In this document: positions 34,021-43,461 of the stretch, piece by piece
Position numbering within the stretch: the stretch's first letter is position 1
Layout of the letters: each line of letters begins with the position of its first letter
Assembly: GCA_900549955.1 (NCBI GenBank)
Contig: URQH01000002.1
Span: forward strand, 73,954 to 137,953
DNA from: an uncultured Eubacteriales bacterium
Lineage (GTDB): Bacteria > Bacillota > Clostridia > Christensenellales > CAG-138
Reading direction: 5' to 3'
DNA length: 64,000 nucleotides
Made by a program: the position numbers and the translations under genes
The notes under the pieces: model-generated
The model's database searches: none
What the model was told of the DNA's origin: nothing
The model's input: the letters and a program-made list of their open reading frames with translations, nothing else

Positions 34021-35538
34021 TCAATGCACGATTTTACAATCTTTTTTGGCCTCCGCCACCCGTCGCTCCGCGAGCGGCCGGACGCTGAATTTTTCGATCT
34101 GCAGCATCTCGTTGGCGCGCACGTAGTACGTGCCGCCGGCCTCTGCCGGGAACACGCCGCCATGTTTCTCCTCGGCCATCTCCATGGCACGCAGCACGTC
34201 CGGATGGACCTCGATGAGCATGCGCTTGTTTGTGCTGCCCTTGAGCACCTGCAGCGTTTGCTTGCGCACCTTGGCCATGACCGTCTCCGGCGCCAGCACG
34301 TGCGCGTCGCCGCTGCAATAGGGGCAGAGCGTCTGCAACGTGTCGCCCAGGCTCCTGCCCGTCTTTTTCCGGGTCATTTCCACCAGGCCCAGGTGCGTAA
34401 ACCCAAACACGTGCGAGCGGGTATGGTCGTCCTTGAGCGCAGTCTTGAGCGTGGTCAGCACGAGGTTCCGGTTGCTCTCGCGCTCCATGTCGATAAAGTC
34501 GATGATGATGATACCGCCGATATCGCGGAGGCGCAGCTGGTGCGCAATCTCCCGCGCAGCCTCGCAGTTGGTGGCGGTGATTGTCTTTTCCAGGTTGTCC
34601 TTGCCGACGTATTTTCCTGTATTGACGTCGATACAGGTCAACGCCTCCGTGCGGTCGATGATGATGTAGCTGCCGTTTTTAATCCACACTTTGCGAGCAA
34701 GCGCCTTGTCGATCTTACCCTCGGTGTCATACCGGTCAAACAGCGCCTCGCTCTGCTTGAGCAGGATCCGGGGTTTGAGCTTTGGCGCCATCACGTCCGC
34801 GATCTCGCGGATGCGCTCGAACGTGTCGCCGTCATTGACGAACACGCGATCCACATCTTTCATCAGCAGGTCGCGGACCGTGCGGAACAACAGGCTCTGC
34901 TCCGCATGCAACAGTGCGGGCGCCTTTTGCTTTTTGGCCTTGCGCTGAATCTCTTCCCAGAGTAACTTTAAGCTGTCGAGGTCTTCGACAAACGCGTCCC
35001 GGCTCTTGCCGGCCGACGCGGTGCGCACAATCACGCCCATGTTGTCCGGCTTGATGTCACAGAGGATCTTGCGAAGGCGCGTCCTCTCCTCATCCTTTTC
35101 GATGCGGCGGGACACCCCTACATAATCCATCGTCGGCATGAGCACAAGCGAGCGCCCGGCCAGGGTAATGTGCGTAGTCACGCGCGCGCCCTTTGTGCCG
35201 ACCGGGTCTTTGGCCACCTGCACCATGATCGTCTGCCCGGGCTTGAGCATATCCCGAATGCTGCGCATGGACTGGATCTTTTCCCGTTCGATGTCCCCGT
35301 CCGTGTCGTCCGGCATGACGATGTCGCCGGCATACAAAAATGCGTTCCGCTCCAGGCCAATGTCGATAAACGCGGCCTGCATGCCGGGCAACACGTTTTG
35401 CACCCGGCCGTTGTAAATGTTGCCGACGAGCCGCTGCGCGCCCTCCTGCTCGACGTACAGTTCGACGGGAGAGCCGTCCTCCACCACTGCAACACGGGTA
35501 GAAAACCCGTTTGCATCCACCAGAATTTCTTTGTTCAT
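34021..35538 (-). CDS. rng: Ribonuclease G/E family protein
   Basis: A 505-residue endoribonuclease. The N-terminal S1 domain (VGNIYNGRVQNVLPGMQAAF) precedes the catalytic DNase I-like region (IDVNTGKYVGKDNLEKT and IIIIDFIDM, with the Asp pair binding Mg), and a zinc-link CPYC follows. It lacks the long C-terminal scaffold of E. coli RNase E. ATG 35538 has AGAAGGAG directly upstream. It follows the radical-SAM pair and precedes rplU, a conserved clostridial order. Confidence 0.94.
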   Translation of the reverse strand: MNKEILVDANGFSTRVAVVEDGSPVELYVEQEGAQRLVGNIYNGRVQNVLPGMQAAFIDIGLERNAFLYAGDIVMPDDTDGDIEREKIQSMRSIRDMLKPGQTIMVQVAKDPVGTKGARVTTHITLAGRSLVLMPTMDYVGVSRRIEKDEERTRLRKILCDIKPDNMGVIVRTASAGKSRDAFVEDLDSLKLLWEEIQRKAKKQKAPALLHAEQSLLFRTVRDLLMKDVDRVFVNDGDTFERIREIADVMAPKLKPRILLKQSEALFDRYDTEGKIDKALARKVWIKNGSYIIIDRTEALTCIDVNTGKYVGKDNLEKTITATNCEAAREIAHQLRLRDIGGIIIIDFIDMERESNRNLVLTTLKTALKDDHTRSHVFGFTHLGLVEMTRKKTGRSLGDTLQTLCPYCSGDAHVLAPETVMAKVRKQTLQVLKGSTNKRMLIEVHPDVLRAMEMAEEKHGGVFPAEAGGTYYVRANEMLQIEKFSVRPLAERRVAEAKKDCKIVH

Positions 35539-35554
35539 ACTCCTTCTCTTTCTA

Positions 35555-36238
35555 TCACGCTGGCAGGCGCGGCAAGAAACCATCCGAGTCAAAATACATG
35601 GCTGTACGGCAAATGCGCGCCATGCCGCCATGCGCACCCAAACGGTCGAGCAGCGCATCCGTCAAATATGAGACGCGCAACCCGCCATCGGCTTGCAATT
35701 TCCCCAGAACGCGGAGGCAGACTGCTTGTTCCTCAATTCCCTCCACGGCTGCCTGCATGATCTGCGGACGGATATCCGTGGCACGAATGCCGCCCTTCGT
35801 CCGCTTTTGTACTAAAATTTCTCCCTGCAAAAGTGCTTTAAGCGTCTCCTGCACCGATTCTACGGTGAGCGGCGTGTCCGCAAGCAACGTTGCGCGGTAT
35901 TCCGCTGCGCGGACCATGGCCGTTAGTTTGCCCATCTGCTGTGGGACTTCAAACGCGCGGGTCAGCAAAAGCCCCTGCGGCATGGCAGCGTTGGTGCGCC
36001 TGACCAGCTCCGCCGGATCGAGCGGCTCGGACAGCCGCACTTCGAACCACTCGCACTCGCTCGACGCGCCGGTGGGCACGGCTGCGGCAAACGAAAGCTG
36101 CGGATGGGGGTTAAATCCCTCGGAGTACGCAAGCGGAATCTGCGCCCGGCGAAACGCCCGTTGCAGCGTGCGCTGAACATCCAGATGGGAGATATGGCGC
36201 AGCGCCTCATGCTTTTGATAGACGGCAAATATCCGCAT
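35555..36238 (-). CDS. Radical-SAM-linked protein of the TIGR03936/DUF2344 family
   Basis: A 227-residue protein matching DUF2344: RIFAVYQKHEALRHISHLDVQRTLQRAFRRA and SEGFNPHPQLSFA are separated here only for citation as RHISHLDVQRTLQRA and EGFNPHPQLSFA. It always travels next to, or fused with, the TIGR03960 radical-SAM protein; the joint role is unknown. ATG 36238 has GGAGG five bases upstream and overlaps the radical-SAM gene by 32 bases, so the pair is translationally linked. Confidence 0.88.
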   Translation of the reverse strand: MRIFAVYQKHEALRHISHLDVQRTLQRAFRRAQIPLAYSEGFNPHPQLSFAAAVPTGASSECEWFEVRLSEPLDPAELVRRTNAAMPQGLLLTRAFEVPQQMGKLTAMVRAAEYRATLLADTPLTVESVQETLKALLQGEILVQKRTKGGIRATDIRPQIMQAAVEGIEEQAVCLRVLGKLQADGGLRVSYLTDALLDRLGAHGGMARICRTAMYFDSDGFLPRLPA

Positions 36239-38039
36239 AGCGACCTCCAAAGCAACCGTTGCATCCCTCGCGGCAATCCCGCGTCGTCTGACCCGCCATG
36301 GCGCGGTCGTACTCCCGCTGCAGGTACCGCTCCGTCACCAGCATGTCCAGGTGCGACCACGGCAGCGGATCGCCCGGCGCAGGCGCCCACTGCGCATATG
36401 CCTCCATGCTGGCGCCGTGGGCGGCAAACGCCTCGCGCCAAGCCTGCTCCCGGAAATGCTCCGACCAGGAGTCGAACCGGCAGCCCAGGGTATAGGCCGT
36501 TTCCAGCACGTCGGCCAGCCGCCTGTCCCCGCGCGAAAACGCGGCCTCCAGCACCGACAGCTGCGACAGGTGACAGTGGAACTCGACGCCACGAATGCCC
36601 TTCATCGCGCTGCGCAACAGCTGCTGGCGGCGGCGGATCTCCTCGAGCGGCACCTGCGGGCACCATTGAAACGGCGTAAACGGCTTTGGCACAAAGGTCG
36701 ACGCGCTGGCGGACAGACGCAGGCCCTTGCCGCGCTGCTCCTTCGGCATCTCATAGAAAATGCGGCTCACCGCGCGGCACAGTTCGGCAATGCCCAGGAT
36801 ATCCTCGTCCGTCTCGGTCGGCAGGCCGATCATGAAATAGAGCTTGACGCTTGTCCATCCGGCGGAAAATGCATCGCGGCACGCGCGGAACAGATCCTCC
36901 TCCGTGACGTTTTTATTGATCACGTCGCGCAGGCGCTGCGTCCCCGCCTCCGGCGCAAACGTCAGCCCCGCCTTGCGGATGGACTGCATCTTTTCCAGGT
37001 CTTCCTTGAGGAACGAATCGATGCGCAGCGACGGCAGCGAGACGGACACGTGCTGCCGGTCCATACCGTCGATGATCTCCGGCACGAGCCGGTGCACGTC
37101 GGAATAGTCGCCCGTGCTGAGACTCAGCAGCGAGACTTCATCGTATCCCGTGCAATCCACCAGTTCCCGCGCCTGCCGGAGCAACGTCTCCCTCGTGCGC
37201 TCACGCACCGGCCGGTAGATGTACCCCGCCTGGCAGAACCGGCACCCTCGCGTACACCCACGCATGACTTCCACCGACACCCGGTCATGGACAATATCGA
37301 GATATGGCACGATCGGCCGGCCGACAAACGGGGCGTGTTCCAGGTCGCGCGCCACGCGGCGGGTCGCTTTCACCGGCGCGCTCGCCTCCAGCGGTACTGC
37401 GCCGGCAGGCGTCGCCTCGTAAAATGCCGGCACATAGACGCCCTCGATCGCGGCCATGCGGCGCAGCATTTGGGCGCGCGTCTCCCCCGCCGCGCGCGAC
37501 GCAAGATACGCGTCCACCAGCTCGCCGATCACTTCCTCGCCGTCGCCCAGCATGACCACGTCCATGAACGGCGCCACCGGCTCAGGATTGCAAGCGGCAG
37601 GCCCGCCACAGACGATGAGCGGCGCGTCCTCTCCCCGCTCCGAAGAGCGGAACGGGATGCCGGCCAGATCCAGCATGGTCAGGATGTTCGTATAGCACAT
37701 CTCATACAGCAGGGAAAACCCGACGATGTCGAACGACGACAAAGGACGGCGCGTTTCCAGCGAAAACATCGGCACGCCGTTTTCCCGCATGGCGCGCTCC
37801 ATGTCCGGCCAGGGGGCATAGGCCCGTTCACAGGCGGTATCCGCGCGGCTGTTGAGCACGTTGTACAGGATGCGCGAGCCCAGGTGCGACATGCCGATCT
37901 CATAGACATCCGGGAAACAGAGCGCAAAGCGCACATCCGCCTGTGCCTTGACGACGCTGTTCCACTCCCTGCCGATATACCGCGCGGGCTTCTCCACCTG
38001 CTGCAAAAGACGCTCGAGTACCGCCTGCTCCACTTTCAT
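36207..38039 (-). CDS. B12-binding-domain radical SAM protein (TIGR03960 family)
   Basis: A 610-residue radical-SAM enzyme. The N-terminal half has a cobalamin-binding-like fold (ADVRFALCFPDVYEIGMSH, VCGGPAACNPEPVAPF); the 4Fe-4S motif CxxxCxxC appears as GCTRGCRFCQAGY near residue 260. A C-terminal CREGCNGCFGG may bind a second cluster. The reaction is unknown. It is co-transcribed with its linked DUF2344 gene and rng, and lies downstream of spoIVFB. Confidence 0.9.
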   Translation of the reverse strand: MKVEQAVLERLLQQVEKPARYIGREWNSVVKAQADVRFALCFPDVYEIGMSHLGSRILYNVLNSRADTACERAYAPWPDMERAMRENGVPMFSLETRRPLSSFDIVGFSLLYEMCYTNILTMLDLAGIPFRSSERGEDAPLIVCGGPAACNPEPVAPFMDVVMLGDGEEVIGELVDAYLASRAAGETRAQMLRRMAAIEGVYVPAFYEATPAGAVPLEASAPVKATRRVARDLEHAPFVGRPIVPYLDIVHDRVSVEVMRGCTRGCRFCQAGYIYRPVRERTRETLLRQARELVDCTGYDEVSLLSLSTGDYSDVHRLVPEIIDGMDRQHVSVSLPSLRIDSFLKEDLEKMQSIRKAGLTFAPEAGTQRLRDVINKNVTEEDLFRACRDAFSAGWTSVKLYFMIGLPTETDEDILGIAELCRAVSRIFYEMPKEQRGKGLRLSASASTFVPKPFTPFQWCPQVPLEEIRRRQQLLRSAMKGIRGVEFHCHLSQLSVLEAAFSRGDRRLADVLETAYTLGCRFDSWSEHFREQAWREAFAAHGASMEAYAQWAPAPGDPLPWSHLDMLVTERYLQREYDRAMAGQTTRDCREGCNGCFGGRYADICRLSKA

Positions 38040-38075
38040 CCTCCAACGGCTGCATAAAAAGCCGAGATTAGTATA

Positions 38076-38966
38076 TCACATCCTGGCTCTTCGGTCAAAT
38101 GAGAGCAGCTCTCCGAGCGTGTCCCCGCCTCGCCCCTGTGCGATGGCCTGCATCAGCGTCCCCTCGTCCAGCTCGCCGATCGTCCGGAGGCTTCCGTCCA
38201 CGACGCGCAGTACATTGTACCGGTTGTGGCGCAGCACGCGCAGCGCCTCGCGCGCGTCCATCGACGCATGCGCCGCCACCTGGTAGACTGCATAGGTCTC
38301 ACCGGCATGAACGCCGTCATACCGACGAAGGCTGGCGTTCATCCGCCCCTCCGGCAGCTGCCGCAGTTCGGCGGCTGCGGAAAGCAGCAGGAATACCCCC
38401 ATGGTAGGCAACGTCAGATTGTAAACCTGGTTTGTCGCGCACCAGACGGACAGCGCAAGCATGGCCAGCCCCGCCGCCACCCCCAGCCAGGCCGCGAGCC
38501 CCGTTGCCGGGCCATAGCCCAGGCGGCGCTGTAGCAGCGCGCGCAGCATGCGGCCGCCGTCGAGCGGCAACGCCGGCAGCAAATTGAGTGCGGCCAGCGT
38601 GAGATTGAACGTCAAAAAAGCGGAAAGCCGCCGCGCCGTTTCCGGAAACAGATACCCGCACATGGCGGTCAGACCCGCGATCAACAGGCTCGTGACCGGG
38701 CCGGCCGCGGCAATGCAGAGCTCTGCCTGTGGCGACAGCGTCTGCCGCGACAGGCGCGCCACCCCGCCGAACGGCATCAGTTCCAGCGACAGGACCGGAC
38801 ACGCGAATACATAAGCCACCACTGCGTGGCTCAGTTCGTGCAGCGTAAGCGCCAGCGACGCCTGCAACAGCGCGTTCATCCGCCCGAGCACCCACGCCGC
38901 CATTACGACGACGACCACGAGCGGATGGATGCGCAGCTCCGTTCTGCCGACGACACCGACTCGCAT
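38076..38966 (-). CDS. spoIVFB: SpoIVFB-type intramembrane metalloprotease (M50)
   Basis: A 296-residue site-2 protease. The zinc motif HExxH is LHELSHAVVA in the first half, with the third ligand in LLPALPLDGGRML; a CBS-like domain follows (about 210-290). In B. subtilis SpoIVFB cleaves pro-sigma-K in the mother cell membrane under control of SpoIVFA. ATG 38966 lies one base after the spoIVFA-like gene stop, and the pair is near rplU as in Bacillus, which supports the assignment. Confidence 0.85.
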   Translation of the reverse strand: MRVGVVGRTELRIHPLVVVVVMAAWVLGRMNALLQASLALTLHELSHAVVAYVFACPVLSLELMPFGGVARLSRQTLSPQAELCIAAAGPVTSLLIAGLTAMCGYLFPETARRLSAFLTFNLTLAALNLLPALPLDGGRMLRALLQRRLGYGPATGLAAWLGVAAGLAMLALSVWCATNQVYNLTLPTMGVFLLLSAAAELRQLPEGRMNASLRRYDGVHAGETYAVYQVAAHASMDAREALRVLRHNRYNVLRVVDGSLRTIGELDEGTLMQAIAQGRGGDTLGELLSFDRRARM

Positions 38967-38967
38967 G

Positions 38968-39654
38968 TCAGGACATGTCCGGCACGTCGATATATGTCTC
39001 GATCTCCTGCGGCGCGCCCGTCTGGTAGATCCGCATATAGATCCGGCCGTCCTCCGGAACCGCGCCGAGCGTGTCGCCCAGCAACAGCGGCTGCCCCTCC
39101 TCCACGCGGATATCCTGCAAATGATAATACACGCTCTCCAGGTCGTCGCCGTGGTGAATGCGGACATAGGCCCCCAGCTCCGGGTCCTCGCCAATGGCGC
39201 GCACTTCGCCACCCGCACTGATGGACACTACCTCGCCCGCAGGCGCCTCAAGCTCCAGCAACTGCGCGTCTTCGAGCAGGGCTGCGGCCGAAGCCTCGAC
39301 CGGCAGGTTCCACCTGGCCGATCCGGCAAACACGCCGATCAGCCCGCCGCCATCGACAAACCGCAGCCTTCCCAGCACGTCCTCCGTGTTGGCGCCGTCA
39401 GTCGGCGCAGGCGCGTTCGCTCCCGTCTCCACCGCCTCGTTCTCGTGTGGGAACACGAACACCTCCAGCACCAGCACCAACAGCAGCGCGGCAGCGCACA
39501 CGCCGATCTTCACGAGCATGCTCGCGCCGACCCACCGCGTCTTCCCCGCAGAGCGGGCGCGCGTCCTCCGGCGCAGGTTGACGTGCATCCCGCTTCTGCG
39601 CCGCGTTGGTTCCGCCGTCTCAAACGGCGTCGTTTCCAATCGTTCCAAATCCAT
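38968..39654 (-). CDS. SpoIVFA-like membrane protein with LytM/M23 domain
   Basis: A 228-residue bitopic protein: basic cytoplasmic part (about 1-44), membrane segment at 45-68, Ala/Pro-rich linker, and an M23-type domain (about 120-225, SISAGGEVRAIG, VRIHHGDDLESVYYHL) that lacks the full zinc ligand set. SpoIVFA of B. subtilis has this layout and anchors and inhibits SpoIVFB. The adjoining spoIVFB gene makes this the likely partner. ATG 39654 has GGAGGG ten bases upstream. Confidence 0.8.
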   Translation of the reverse strand: MDLERLETTPFETAEPTRRRSGMHVNLRRRTRARSAGKTRWVGASMLVKIGVCAAALLLVLVLEVFVFPHENEAVETGANAPAPTDGANTEDVLGRLRFVDGGGLIGVFAGSARWNLPVEASAAALLEDAQLLELEAPAGEVVSISAGGEVRAIGEDPELGAYVRIHHGDDLESVYYHLQDIRVEEGQPLLLGDTLGAVPEDGRIYMRIYQTGAPQEIETYIDVPDMS

Positions 39655-39724
39655 ATGCAAAACGCCCTCCTGCTGCAATGTATGCGGCAGGAGAGCGCCG
39701 GTATGCTTGGCGGATTGGCGCGTT

Positions 39725-40801
39725 TTAAGCGAGGGTGACCGTGAGCAGCACCGGGTTGTGATCAGCAAACTGGAACCCTTCGTCCAGGGTGCTGACGGAC
39801 TGTACCGTCACATTCGGAGAACAGAGAAAGCCGTCGATCACGTAATACTGCGTCGCCGGATCGTCCGGGGCATACGGCTGGTTGAGCAGGCGGCAGGTCG
39901 GCAGTGCATCGTCAAAGGCGATCGTCCAGTCCGACGGCAGGGTGTCGCGCTCCAGCGTGCTGGGGTGCCACAAATCGGGATCGAGCAGCGGATAGTTTTC
40001 GCCAACGCCCGTAAAACTCTGGTTGAAATCGCCGCCCGCAATCACATAGTTCCCCGCTTCGTACTCCTCCTGCAGCAACTGCACCAGCTGTTCCGTCTGC
40101 ATCCGCTTTACAGTACCGTCGTCATATGCCTCAAGGTGCAGGTTGACCAGCACCAGCTCGGCATCCGTCCCCGCGAGCGGCAGGCGCGCGGTCAACAGGC
40201 AGCGTTTGAGATTGGCAATACGGATGGGCCAGGAAAACGGCACCGGCAGCGACACCCGCCGCAATTCTTCCATCCGGAACCGGCTCAGCGTCAAAATGCC
40301 GGATTCCACGCGGCCAATGGTATCCGGAATCGGATAGGGCACATAGTCGCACACATAGTTGGGCGCAAAGGCCGCCATCCCTGCAAACGCATCGCTCAGC
40401 GCGGCACGCTGGTCCACATAATAGCTGCGCTTGCTGTCCACATCCACTTCCTGCAGCAGCACGATATCTGCCGGGACCGTCTCCAGCGTATCCAGCACCC
40501 CGTGCAAATTCTTGCTCGACACCGCCTCAGTGGGGCGTGTCATCCGGCCGCCGTCCATGAAAAAGTCTGACTCCTCGCCCAGCCCGGCAAACCCGATGTT
40601 CCACGTCAGTAGCGTGAGCTCGCCGCCTGCCGCGGGCTGATCCTGCGCCGCCCCGGCCGTCCAGGCGGGCTCCACCGCCTCCGGGCAGTATTCGCGCACA
40701 GAAAGATAGAGCAACAGTCCCAACAACGCCAGCACGACTGCCAGCAGCAATATCCCAACGACTTTTCCCATCAGGCGCAGCTTGCCGCGCGTACTCACCA
40801 T
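39725..40801 (-). CDS. Endonuclease/exonuclease/phosphatase (EEP) family protein, membrane-anchored
   Basis: A 358-residue protein with an N-terminal membrane anchor (about 12-34) and an EEP fold outside the cell: LTLLTWNIGFAG, IVLLQEVDVDS, VLVNLHLEAYD, AGGDFNQS and ADHNPVLL carry the metal and phosphate ligands. Substrates in the family range from nucleic acid to phosphoesters and lipids; none can be assigned. ATG 40801 has GGAGGAAGG upstream. It may share a unit with the upstream transpeptidase gene, but a terminator lies between. Confidence 0.85.
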   Translation of the reverse strand: MVSTRGKLRLMGKVVGILLLAVVLALLGLLLYLSVREYCPEAVEPAWTAGAAQDQPAAGGELTLLTWNIGFAGLGEESDFFMDGGRMTRPTEAVSSKNLHGVLDTLETVPADIVLLQEVDVDSKRSYYVDQRAALSDAFAGMAAFAPNYVCDYVPYPIPDTIGRVESGILTLSRFRMEELRRVSLPVPFSWPIRIANLKRCLLTARLPLAGTDAELVLVNLHLEAYDDGTVKRMQTEQLVQLLQEEYEAGNYVIAGGDFNQSFTGVGENYPLLDPDLWHPSTLERDTLPSDWTIAFDDALPTCRLLNQPYAPDDPATQYYVIDGFLCSPNVTVQSVSTLDEGFQFADHNPVLLTVTLA

Positions 40802-40887
40802 GGCAATCCTTCCTCCATCCATCCGTCTCCCATCTGCATCCCCCGCCGTCCGTGGGCTGTCCCGGTCACACTCCCAGGCCCGGGGGA

Positions 40888-40922
40888 GCAAAGAGGGATA
40901 CGACCTGCGCGATCGTATCCCT
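40888..40922 (-). terminator. Intrinsic terminator after the L,D-transpeptidase gene
   Basis: A ten base pair stem (AGGGATACGA and complement) with a nine-base loop is followed on minus by CTTTGCT, eight bases after the stop. The T run is weak. Confidence 0.65.
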
Positions 40923-40929
40923 GTGGCTT

Positions 40930-42150
40930 TCAGCCTTCGGCGCCCGCCGTGTCACCGCCGGACGAATCAGCCCCGTTGCCGGCCGAGTCAGCATCACTGC
41001 CGGCCGTGTCAGCTCCGCCGCCGGCATCCCCCTGGTCATCGGGCACCACAGGCAGGACGGGTTCCTGCTCGTCCTGGCCGTCGTCCCCGCCGGGCGCCGG
41101 TTCCTCACCCGCATCGTCCGTCGGATCCGTGGTCGTTCCGCCGCTCGGCGTGGTCGTCGAGGGGGGCGGCGTCTCCACCGTCTCGCCCGGCGACACTTCA
41201 GCATCGCCATCCTCGTCGTCCTCCGCCGGCCGCGGCGGCGCTTCATACTTGTATTCCAGCTCGTGCGCCACGTCCTCGATCGTCCAGTTGTCCGTCCAAG
41301 GCGTCTGGCCCGCCTTCAGAGAGAGCCCCGTCTTGGCCGGCGGCAGAATGAGCTGGCTGCGGATCAGCTGCGTCGCCGCGTCAGATTTGCTGCCGTCGCG
41401 GATTTCGCAGATCGTCCCATAGCCGATATTATAGAAAATCCAGCGCGCGTCCGGCACCGTCAGGCGGATGCACGCATGCGACGCCTTGCTGCCCAGGTTG
41501 TTGTAGGACTCCACGTCATAGGACGAAATGTCCTTGTCCTTGGTGTACAGGACCGAGTGGAAATACGTCCTGCTGCGGATGAGCGTCCAGTACTGCGCCG
41601 TTTCGCCGCTCAAAAACTGGCCAAAGCGCACGCGTGGCTTCTTCATTTCAAACACGCCACGAGCCGTTTCGCTGCCCACCTGGGGGTCGCCGGTCGAGCA
41701 GATCATGTAGCGCACCGGCTGGTCATAATCGGGTTTCCCGTCCGCGCCCTTTTTGTATACCATGACGACCTGCCAGTAGATATCGACGATGATATAATAT
41801 GTATCGGGATCTGGATATCCATCGGCAAGCAGATCCCGCGCCTCTTCGTTGACATCATCCGTGCTGCCAACCAGCTCCTCAAAAGTCATGTTGACCGTAG
41901 GCGCATAATAGGAAAACGGAATGGGCGTCTCCTCCGGCACCGGCGTCGGCGTGACCGTTGGCGCAGGCGGCAGCGTGGACGACGTCACGTCGAGCACTAC
42001 CGACTCGGACGTCGGGGATGCGGATGGCGCCAAGGATGATTCCGGCACATCCGCCACGTCGGCAGGCGCCGCGCAACCAAGGAACGTCGACACGACGAGC
42101 AGGAGCGCTAACAGGCGCAGCGCGCAGCGTGAAAAGAGCGTTCGAACCAT
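40930..42150 (-). CDS. L,D-transpeptidase (YkuD family) lipoprotein with acidic tail
   Basis: A 406-residue exported lipoprotein. The lipobox is STFLGC near residue 25. After a Ser/Thr/Pro linker, the YkuD domain (about 115-260) ends in the active-site block SKASHACIRLTVPDARW, where Cys is the nucleophile; the common SHGCIRL has Ala in place of Gly here. The family forms 3-3 peptidoglycan cross-links or attaches proteins. The last 95 or so residues are a disordered Asp/Glu/Gly/Pro tail. ATG 42150; a TATAAT lies upstream. Confidence 0.88.
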   Translation of the reverse strand: MVRTLFSRCALRLLALLLVVSTFLGCAAPADVADVPESSLAPSASPTSESVVLDVTSSTLPPAPTVTPTPVPEETPIPFSYYAPTVNMTFEELVGSTDDVNEEARDLLADGYPDPDTYYIIVDIYWQVVMVYKKGADGKPDYDQPVRYMICSTGDPQVGSETARGVFEMKKPRVRFGQFLSGETAQYWTLIRSRTYFHSVLYTKDKDISSYDVESYNNLGSKASHACIRLTVPDARWIFYNIGYGTICEIRDGSKSDAATQLIRSQLILPPAKTGLSLKAGQTPWTDNWTIEDVAHELEYKYEAPPRPAEDDEDGDAEVSPGETVETPPPSTTTPSGGTTTDPTDDAGEEPAPGGDDGQDEQEPVLPVVPDDQGDAGGGADTAGSDADSAGNGADSSGGDTAGAEG

Positions 42151-42269
42151 ACAAAACCTCACAGTTCCTGTTGATTGGGTAGATTTCGGGTGTATTATAT
42201 CATATCTGATCCACAATGGGACGACATCCGCATAAAATTTACATTTTGCCGCGTTGGGCTGCCGTTGCG

Positions 42270-43445
42270 TCAAATACGGGCGACGCCGCTTTCCCTGGCA
42301 GCCGCGGCCACCGCCGCCGCCACGGCCTCGCAAACGCGCGGATCAAATGCAGCCGGGAGCAGGTGCTCCGGCCCAAGTTCTTCCGGCGGCACCAGGGCGG
42401 CCAGCGCATGCGCCGCCGCCAGCTGCATGGGCTTGTTGATGTCGCGTGCGCGCACGTCAAACGCCCCGCGAAACACGCCGGGGAACACCAGCACGTTGTT
42501 GATCTGGTTCGGGTCGTCGCTGCGGCCGGTGGCCACAACGGCCGCGCCGCCGCGCCGGGCTTCCGCCGGCGCGATCTCCGGCGTCGGATTGGCGCAGGCA
42601 AACACCACCGCATTTTGCGCCATCGTGCCGACCATCTCCGCCGTGACCAGGTTTGGCCGGGAGACGCCGATAAAGACGTCTGCGCCGCGCAGCGCGTCGG
42701 CCAGCGTGCCGCGCAGATGCGCCCGGTTCGTCAGGGCGGCCATCTCCGCCTGCGCGTCCGTCAGCCCCTCGGGATATCCCTCGCACAGGATGCCGGCCCG
42801 GTCGCACAGGGTCAGCTCGCCCACGCCCGCGTCCAGCAGCATGCGGCCGATGGCGATGCCGGCGGCGCCTGCGCCGTTGATGACGACGCGCACCTCTTCG
42901 AGCCGCTTGTTCACCACGCGGAGCGCATTCAACAGGCCGGCCAGCACCGTGATCGCCGTGCCATGCTGATCGTCGTGAAAAACGGGGATATCGCAACGCT
43001 GCTTGAGCTTGCGCTCAATTTCAAAACAGCGAGGCGCGGCAATATCCTCCAGATTGATGCCGCCAAAGCTGCCCGAAATCCGATAGACCGTCTCCACAAA
43101 CTCGTCCACGTCCTGCGTCCGCACGCACAACGGGAAAGCGTCTACCCCGCCAATCGCCTTGAACAGCACGCACTTTCCCTCCATCACCGGCATGCCGGCC
43201 TCCGGGCCGATGTTGCCGAGTCCCAGCACGGCCGAACCGTCCGTCACCACCAGGCAGAGGTTGTGCCGCCGGGTGAGCGCATAGGACAGGCCCGGGTCGC
43301 GCTGGATCTCCAGGCACGCCTGCGCTACGCCCGGCGTATAGGCCAGCGACAGCGCCTCGCGCGTGTCCACCGGTACTCGCGGCACGACTTCAATCTTCCC
43401 GCGCCATTGCGCATGCAGGCGCAGGGATTCCTTGGCATAATCCAT
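42270..43445 (-). CDS. NAD(P)-dependent malic enzyme
   Basis: A 391-residue enzyme that oxidatively decarboxylates malate to pyruvate. Visible are SLAYTPGVAQACLEI, the catalytic Tyr/Lys region GKCVLFKAIGGVDAFP, the metal-binding block PVFHDDQHGTAIT, and the NAD-binding VVINGAGAAGIAIGRML. It is the short, single-domain bacterial form without a phosphotransacetylase domain. ATG 43445 has GGGAGG upstream. NAD or NADP preference is not decided. Confidence 0.93.
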   Translation of the reverse strand: MDYAKESLRLHAQWRGKIEVVPRVPVDTREALSLAYTPGVAQACLEIQRDPGLSYALTRRHNLCLVVTDGSAVLGLGNIGPEAGMPVMEGKCVLFKAIGGVDAFPLCVRTQDVDEFVETVYRISGSFGGINLEDIAAPRCFEIERKLKQRCDIPVFHDDQHGTAITVLAGLLNALRVVNKRLEEVRVVINGAGAAGIAIGRMLLDAGVGELTLCDRAGILCEGYPEGLTDAQAEMAALTNRAHLRGTLADALRGADVFIGVSRPNLVTAEMVGTMAQNAVVFACANPTPEIAPAEARRGGAAVVATGRSDDPNQINNVLVFPGVFRGAFDVRARDINKPMQLAAAHALAALVPPEELGPEHLLPAAFDPRVCEAVAAAVAAAARESGVARI

Positions 43446-43461
43446 CGTCTGATCCTCCCCG

